A DNA stretch of 64,000 nucleotides from Candidatus Phyllobacterium onerii. Its GTDB lineage: Bacteria > Pseudomonadota > Alphaproteobacteria > Rhizobiales > Rhizobiaceae. The stretch lies in NCBI RefSeq assembly GCF_028331445.1, contig NZ_JAQMHX010000001.1:558001-622000 (forward strand), written 5' to 3'. The notes below the pieces were generated by a model, which saw nothing but the letters and a program-made list of their open reading frames with translations, searched no databases and was not told the DNA's origin. Numbering within the stretch: the first letter of the stretch is position 1; every line of letters starts with the position of its first letter. Positions 59,441 to 64,000 of this stretch are shown piece after piece. The position numbers and the translations under genes are program-made.

Positions 59441-60826
59441 GTGACAATCCCGCTGACTAGCTATCTTCCCAGCCTGCGTTCCCTGTCGCTGCGCGTCATC
59501 ATGCTCTCGACGCTGTGGACCATCATTTCCTTCGTTGCCATCGCCACCATCATTTCGACGATCTATGGCGAATCACGCCTCCAGAGCTTCAAGCAGCTTC
59601 TTTCCGCCCATCTCTTCAGCGTGATCGCTTCCGTCAGCGTCAATGACGGCACGCTTGCCGGTCGTCCAGACCCGGGGGAGGTTCGCTATTCGAGCCCGCT
59701 TTCCGGCTGGTACTGGTCTGTCGAACCTGTCGCGGACAATCTGAAAGGTTCGCTCAAATCTGTCTCGCTGGGTGACAGGGAGATAGACTCGCCCTCGACA
59801 CTCAATGTTCCCTTCGATACGTCGTTTCAACGCTCCTATGTAGAACCAGGTCCCAACGGCCAGCAGCTTTCCGTCGTCGAAACCGAAGTTGTTCTCGACG
59901 CGGAAAACCGCGTTGCCCGGTTCAGGGTCATGGGAAATCTGAGCGAGGTCGAAGGCGAAATCTCCCATTTCCGTAACACACTCTATTTCTATCTCGGTAT
60001 ATTTGCTCTTGGCGGCACGCTGATAAACGCGGCCGTGATCCTGTTCGGTCTGCGTCCGCTCGACCGTGTCCGCCGCTCCCTCGGCGATATTCGAGAAGGC
60101 AAGGTTTCGCGGCTGGATGAACGTCTGCCCGACGAAATCGCGCCGCTCGCACGCGAAATGAACGCGCTGATCGATAACAATCGCCGCATCATGGAGCGAT
60201 CGCGCACTCAGGTTGGCAATCTGGCTCACTCGCTCAAAACGCCGCTCTCCGTGCTGGTAAATGAAAGCCGGACGATCGGCGGTAGCGAAGGGCGAATTGT
60301 CGCCGAGCAGAGCGAGGCGATGCAGGTCCAGGTGCAGCATTATCTCCAGCGCGCACGTGTAGCCGCACAGCGCGACAGCGTGGTATTTCGCGCGCCGGTC
60401 ACTCCGATCCTCACCCGCCTGGTGCGGGTCACCACGAAGCTCAATCCTGAAATGGATGTGCAGTTTAACAACTACATGGATGACGCGATTTTTGCCGGTG
60501 AGCAGGAAGATCTCGAAGAAGTCGTCGGCAACCTTCTGGAAAATGCAGGAAAATGGGGCCGCAGTGTTATCAGGCTTACGCTCGCGAAGGTGGATAGCGG
60601 GCTTGAGATCAGCGTCGAGGACGATGGCGCGGGTCTTGCGCCAAGGCAGATCAAGGACGCGCTGACACGCGGCAAGCGACTGGATGAGAGCAAGCCGGGG
60701 ACAGGCCTTGGTCTCTCTATCGTCAACGACACGGTCCGGGAATATGGAGGTACGCTCCGGCTGGAGCGGAGCTCGGAATTGGGTGGTCTGGCTGCGCGGC
60801 TGACACTTCCGGTTGCCGCGACCTGA
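59441..60826 (+). CDS. feuQ: FeuQ, membrane sensor histidine kinase
   Basis: This 461-residue kinase has membrane segments at about residues 17-41 and 181-203, a periplasmic domain of about 140 residues between them, and then HAMP and DHp regions. The phospho-acceptor is H263 in GNLAHSLKTPLSVL. ATPase motifs are NLLENAGKWG, VEDDGAGLA and GTGLGLSIV. It is PhoQ-like. Translation starts at GTG 59441 with GGGCAGGA upstream. FeuN is the expected periplasmic inhibitor. Confidence 0.9.
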   Translation: MTIPLTSYLPSLRSLSLRVIMLSTLWTIISFVAIATIISTIYGESRLQSFKQLLSAHLFSVIASVSVNDGTLAGRPDPGEVRYSSPLSGWYWSVEPVADNLKGSLKSVSLGDREIDSPSTLNVPFDTSFQRSYVEPGPNGQQLSVVETEVVLDAENRVARFRVMGNLSEVEGEISHFRNTLYFYLGIFALGGTLINAAVILFGLRPLDRVRRSLGDIREGKVSRLDERLPDEIAPLAREMNALIDNNRRIMERSRTQVGNLAHSLKTPLSVLVNESRTIGGSEGRIVAEQSEAMQVQVQHYLQRARVAAQRDSVVFRAPVTPILTRLVRVTTKLNPEMDVQFNNYMDDAIFAGEQEDLEEVVGNLLENAGKWGRSVIRLTLAKVDSGLEISVEDDGAGLAPRQIKDALTRGKRLDESKPGTGLGLSIVNDTVREYGGTLRLERSSELGGLAARLTLPVAAT

Positions 60827-60896
60827 ATCGAGCTTGCAAGCGAGCGACTAATCGGGCCATAAAAGGCCACTACAAAGGACACCCTAAAACGGACCG

Positions 60897-61337
60897 ATGA
60901 TGAAATTCCATATAGTCATTTCCCTGCTTGCCGCCGCTGTCTTGGCGGGATGTTCCACGACGTCGGCGCCCAAGAGCAACGGCGGAAGTACGCTGAGCAA
61001 ACTGACAGGTGGCTCGAAACAAGCCGCCACAACGGGGGTTCTCGCAGCGCTGGGCAACGGTTTGATCGGAAACAATCCATCTCTGGACGCATCGGATCGC
61101 AAGCGGGCTCTGCAAGCCGAATACCAGGCGCTGGAATATTCGCCTGCCGGCAAGACGGTCGAATGGAAAAACAGCAGCGGCAGCCACTCAGGTGAGGTCG
61201 TCGCGGCGCAGCCTTATCAGGTTGGCTCGCAAAATTGCCGCCAGTACACGCATACGGTGCGCATTGACGGGACACCGCAATCAGCACGCGGTACTGCTTG
61301 CCGAAACGAGGATGGTAGCTGGACACCTTTGACCTAA
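60897..61337 (+). CDS. Surface lipoprotein, 17-kDa antigen-like
   Basis: This 146-residue protein has a lipobox (VLAGCSTT), a short linker and a C-terminal region of the RT0821/Lpp0805-type surface antigen family (LQAEYQALEYSPAGKTVEWK, QNCRQYTHTV). It is anchored in the outer membrane. It follows feuQ closely and could belong to the same regulatory unit. Confidence 0.8.
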   Translation: MMKFHIVISLLAAAVLAGCSTTSAPKSNGGSTLSKLTGGSKQAATTGVLAALGNGLIGNNPSLDASDRKRALQAEYQALEYSPAGKTVEWKNSSGSHSGEVVAAQPYQVGSQNCRQYTHTVRIDGTPQSARGTACRNEDGSWTPLT

Positions 61338-61522
61338 GGTCCGGACGCCCCTAGTCCATCACTTTTTAGTCGGACGAAATCAGCCGCGAGCAACCCTCGC
61401 GGATAACAGTTACCTGCTCCGGATAGGGCTGTTTCATTTCAGCTTGTGTCATCGCGCGGCATGTACCGCGAACCGCACAGTTAATTTTTAATAGGAATTT
61501 TTTCATAGAACGAGGGTATTTC

Positions 61523-62535
61523 ATGTCACAAGAAATGTTGCTGAGAATATCAGCCAAACAGCGGATCCTTGCTGCGAGAATGAGACTTCACACCCATCAA
61601 CAGGATACCGCAATGCTGGCCCTGATCAAGGCCGAGATCAGGATGAACGAGGACTTCCTGGATATCGTCGATTCATATTTTCTCGGACGCAAGGCAAATT
61701 TCCATCCCGACCAGCCCGTGTTCCCGCGGGAAATCCAGACGGCGGGCAGTGGACCGATGAGGGTGGTGGATCCTCAGGCTTCGCGCAGCCGGTATACATG
61801 CGTCGTGAAGACCCGCTTTCATCCCCCATGGCCTTGGGTGGCGGTGGAACCGGCGGCATAGTCGGCGGAGGAACGGGTTCCGGCATCCTGCTCGCACCTC
61901 ACCTTTTGCGCGAGGGAGGACGTTCCACCGGGCTGTTGCCCGGAGAAGATGCCATTGCCGAATATAACCGGCTCTCGAATCAGCGGGATCCGGCCCTCAA
62001 GCCGGTCCTGCTGTTTCGTCCGAAGGACTGGGGTGTGGACGATCGACTCCAGCCAGGAAGACGAGTGAAGGCAACCGTCCAACTGTTGACGAACAATGAG
62101 GTTAAAAGATATTGCCCGGAAATTGGCATCGTCCAGTCGCTAGCAAACGAGGCGGTCAAAAGGGCCGGGCCGCGGTCTGACTACGAGACGCCGTGGTTGT
62201 TTGGCACAGCTGCACATGCGAATTTGAAGAAGCTCGCCAACGCAAATTATCCCAACATCTTGCGCACCGAACGATCGTATTTAAAGTTTGCGGAGGAGAT
62301 TGCAGCAGATAAGTCTTCTGATAATCTGGCCAGGTACGGTTTGAAGAACACGGTTCGAATTGATATACTGGGTCCTGAACGGGATAATCGTGTATGTGTC
62401 TATGATTTCAAAACGGGGCGAGCGGGCGTCAGCGTTCCGCGAGCAATCGAGATGCGAAATGCTGTTCACAAGATTCACAACAAGCTTACAGATATTATCA
62501 TTGTCGAAATCAATTTTGATGAGTACTGGAAATGA
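61523..62535 (+). pseudogene. Polymorphic toxin-like gene with one-base frameshift, predicted nuclease domain
   Basis: The first frame (61523-61716) encodes MSQEMLLRISAKQRILAAR and ends at NFHPDQP. The next base should complete the hinge motif but one base is missing at about 61715-61717. In the shifted frame the sequence continues RVPAGNPDGGQWTDEGGG, the same joint motif as in the GTA protease, then a Gly-rich linker and a C-terminal domain ending FDEYWK. That domain has RIDILGPERDNRVCVYDFKT, a D-x-DxK arrangement like PD-(D/E)XK nucleases. The broken frame suggests an inactive toxin unless the base is a sequencing error. Confidence 0.7.
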
Positions 62536-63176
62536 CTACAACCGCTCAGGTCAAAGAGGCATTGATTCCTCTTCTTGCCCGTCATTCGGATCTGGTGCTC
62601 ATTGGGCGGTTTCTCATCGTCAAGCCGCTTCACCATATATTGCGCGGCGTCTTTGTTGATCGGAGCAGCGACAAGCGGTCGTTCGAACCGCACATTGTTA
62701 CTTATCCGCTTGTGCCTGCACAAAAGGACATAATGCTGGGATGGAATCCTGTATGGCTCTTCGACCAATCTGTGGGCATGTGGGATGTAACCAAACCAGA
62801 TACCGTTACGGCCATGAGGAACCATATTGAAGGAATTGCCTTGCCACGACTTCGGGCAATAAAGACGTTCGATGACTACATCGCACACGAGCGCACGAAG
62901 TCGACGACGTTTGATGGTCATTTTGATGATCGCATATTCACCAATATATTCGTGGCCGCAGCTCTCGGCGATTTCAGCAAGGCTTTGCAATTGCGGCCGC
63001 AGGACACGAGAATAGAGCCATATTTTACCAAGGTTGCACCTGATTTTTTTCCGGCATTGGAGGCGAGCGAGAGGGAGTTCATTGCAAAAACTCTCCACCA
63101 ATGGGAGGAGGCCACCGTCAAGGCACACAAGATGGAACATATCTGGGAGCGCACGCCCTTCCCTCTGGAGCTATGA
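62532..63176 (+). CDS. Candidate immunity protein for the nuclease-type toxin
   Basis: This 214-residue protein overlaps the toxin stop codon by four bases (ATGA), the standard toxin-immunity arrangement. The product, MTTTAQVKEALIPLLARHSD onwards, is soluble with no recognised domain; it has DIMLGWNPVWLFDQSVG and a C-terminal WERTPFPLEL. It is intact while the toxin is frameshifted, as often seen in decaying modules. Confidence 0.7.
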   Translation: MTTTAQVKEALIPLLARHSDLVLIGRFLIVKPLHHILRGVFVDRSSDKRSFEPHIVTYPLVPAQKDIMLGWNPVWLFDQSVGMWDVTKPDTVTAMRNHIEGIALPRLRAIKTFDDYIAHERTKSTTFDGHFDDRIFTNIFVAAALGDFSKALQLRPQDTRIEPYFTKVAPDFFPALEASEREFIAKTLHQWEEATVKAHKMEHIWERTPFPLEL

Positions 63177-63258
63177 ACGCCGCCAACCTTTGCGGCGAAT
63201 TGCCCTATCAATTTAAATCCATTTGGATTTTACGCGGGGGTGGGGGTATGTCTCAGCC

Positions 63259-64000
63259 ATGGTTTTCTGGATTTCCGCTGCTGTTCTGACCGTAGTTGCG
63301 ACGCTGCTTGTGCTTTTGCCATTGACGCGACGCGTCCAAGAGCCCGTGTCGGACAACCAATATGATATCGAGGTCTATCGCGATCAGCTGCGCGAACTCG
63401 ATGCCGATGAAAAGCGCGGTCTGATCGACCCTGCCAGCAGCGAGCAGGCACGCGCCGAAATCGGACGCCGTCTTCTCAAATCGGCCAAGGCCGTGGAGGA
63501 CGACAAGGCGATTGTCCGGCCAACGAAAAGCGCGACTCGCGAATGGCTCACGCTCGCAACTGTTCTTGCCATCCCGTTGATTTCGTGGGGTATATACACC
63601 AAGCTCGGCTCTCCAGATTTGCCGGCTCAACCGCTCGCGGAGCGGCTTGCGAAGCCCGCGGATCAAAGCACACCAGCCGAATTGGTTGCCCGCGCCGAGG
63701 CGCATCTTGCGCTCAACCCCGATGACGGGCAGGGCTGGGAAGTGCTCGCGCCGATCTATATGCGGATGGGGCGGCCCGGAGATGCTGTTGCCGCGTATCA
63801 AAACTCCATAAGATTGAATGGTGACAGTGCGGGCCGGCAACTCGGCCTGGGGCAAGCCTTGGCTGCAGAGACTGGTGGTAAGATCACCGCCCGCGCGGAG
63901 GAAGCCTTCCAGCGCGCAATGACGCTTGATCCAAAAGACATGCGGCCGCAGTTTTATATCATTGATGGCTGGATGCAGCAGGGCCGCCTGCCAGAGGCGC
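63259..64000 (+). CDS. ccmI: CcmI, cytochrome c biogenesis protein, 5' part
   Basis: The reading frame starts MVFWISAAVLTVVATLLVLL and runs off the window. The N-terminal membrane segment is followed by QEPVSDNQYDIEVYRDQLRE, LDADEKRG, a second membrane segment (LATVLAIPLISWGIY) and TPR repeats (LVARAEAHLALNPDDGQGWE, RMGRPGDAVAAY). This is the CcmI/CycH architecture: it holds apocytochrome c for haem attachment. In rhizobia, cycHJKL lies near feuPQ, consistent with the context. Confidence 0.9.
   Translation, partial: MVFWISAAVLTVVATLLVLLPLTRRVQEPVSDNQYDIEVYRDQLRELDADEKRGLIDPASSEQARAEIGRRLLKSAKAVEDDKAIVRPTKSATREWLTLATVLAIPLISWGIYTKLGSPDLPAQPLAERLAKPADQSTPAELVARAEAHLALNPDDGQGWEVLAPIYMRMGRPGDAVAAYQNSIRLNGDSAGRQLGLGQALAAETGGKITARAEEAFQRAMTLDPKDMRPQFYIIDGWMQQGRLPEA

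Noticed and set aside
61366-61506. Short reverse ORF (MKKFLLKINCAVRGT start) beside the lipoprotein gene
   Set aside because: It resembles a signal peptide, but the hydrophobic core is interrupted by charged residues, and the remaining 30 residues match nothing. It may be a relic and was not listed as a gene.
61700-61725. Programmed ribosomal frameshift in the nuclease-type toxin
   Set aside because: No slippery heptamer or downstream stem is visible, and the change falls exactly where one base is missing from the conserved hinge motif. A deletion or sequencing error is simpler.
1-64000. tRNA or rRNA genes
   Set aside because: No cloverleaf-like stretch with a recognisable T-loop, and no rRNA-like sequence, was noticed by eye. 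A covariance-model search was not possible.

Overview
The window is chromosomal DNA of an alphaproteobacterium of the order Hyphomicrobiales (Rhizobiales), most like the Phyllobacterium/Brucella/Rhizobium group. The basis is the set of family-specific genes: a MucR/Ros zinc-finger regulator, BA14K-like and DUF5330/DUF6456/DUF2336/DUF1491 proteins, the feuN-feuP-feuQ system next to ccmI, a MocD/MocE pair, RIME-like palindromic intergenic repeats, and a gene-transfer-agent (GTA) structural cluster. No rRNA, tRNA, CRISPR array, integrase or complete insertion sequence was recognised. The species cannot be fixed from this sequence alone.

Layout. 1-6 kb: small secreted proteins, then a signalling group (response regulator, FkbM-type methyltransferase, molybdopterin-fold periplasmic protein, sensor kinase). 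6-13.5 kb: a VapBC-type toxin-antitoxin pair, Fe superoxide dismutase, class IV aminotransferase, L,D-transpeptidase, a Cys-rich-repeat protein, oligopeptidase B and MsrB. 13.9-19.2 kb: MucR, an orphan RTX protein, a DnaA-domain-IV-like regulator with a perfect DnaA box upstream, DUF6456, SufE and DUF5330. 19.4-23.1 kb: an O-methyltransferase behind a strong palindrome, and a LacI-type regulator divergent from a desaturase/Rieske pair resembling rhizopine-catabolism MocD/MocE. 23.5-34 kb: PAS sensor kinase with a peptidoglycan-binding partner, DUF proteins, an MHS-type transporter, a DUF1254/DUF1214-type pair, a class A penicillin-binding protein and a LysE-type exporter.

34.3-58.2 kb: a syntenic GTA cluster in the Rhodobacter order (terminases, portal, small membrane protein, prohead protease, capsid, head-tail connectors, tail genes, NlpC/P60 peptidase, 1280-residue host-specificity protein), ending in a holin-like gene. 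Two large insertions interrupt it. The prohead protease carries a C-terminal polymorphic-toxin-like extension joined through the motif PDQPRVxAGNxDGGQWT. Behind it lie about 6 kb of partial protease copies, different toxin tails (one colicin-E3-like) and small, often AT-rich, immunity-like genes, the pattern left by repeated cassette replacement. A second toxin-like gene that keeps the hinge but not the protease sits just after the capsid gene. The tail tape-measure gene has an in-frame stop, so particle production may be impaired. The inference, not proven here, is that a GTA-like capsid may carry polymorphic toxins.

58.3-64 kb: feuN-feuP-feuQ, a 17-kDa-antigen-like lipoprotein, another toxin/immunity module using the same hinge motif (toxin broken by a one-base frameshift), and the start of ccmI.
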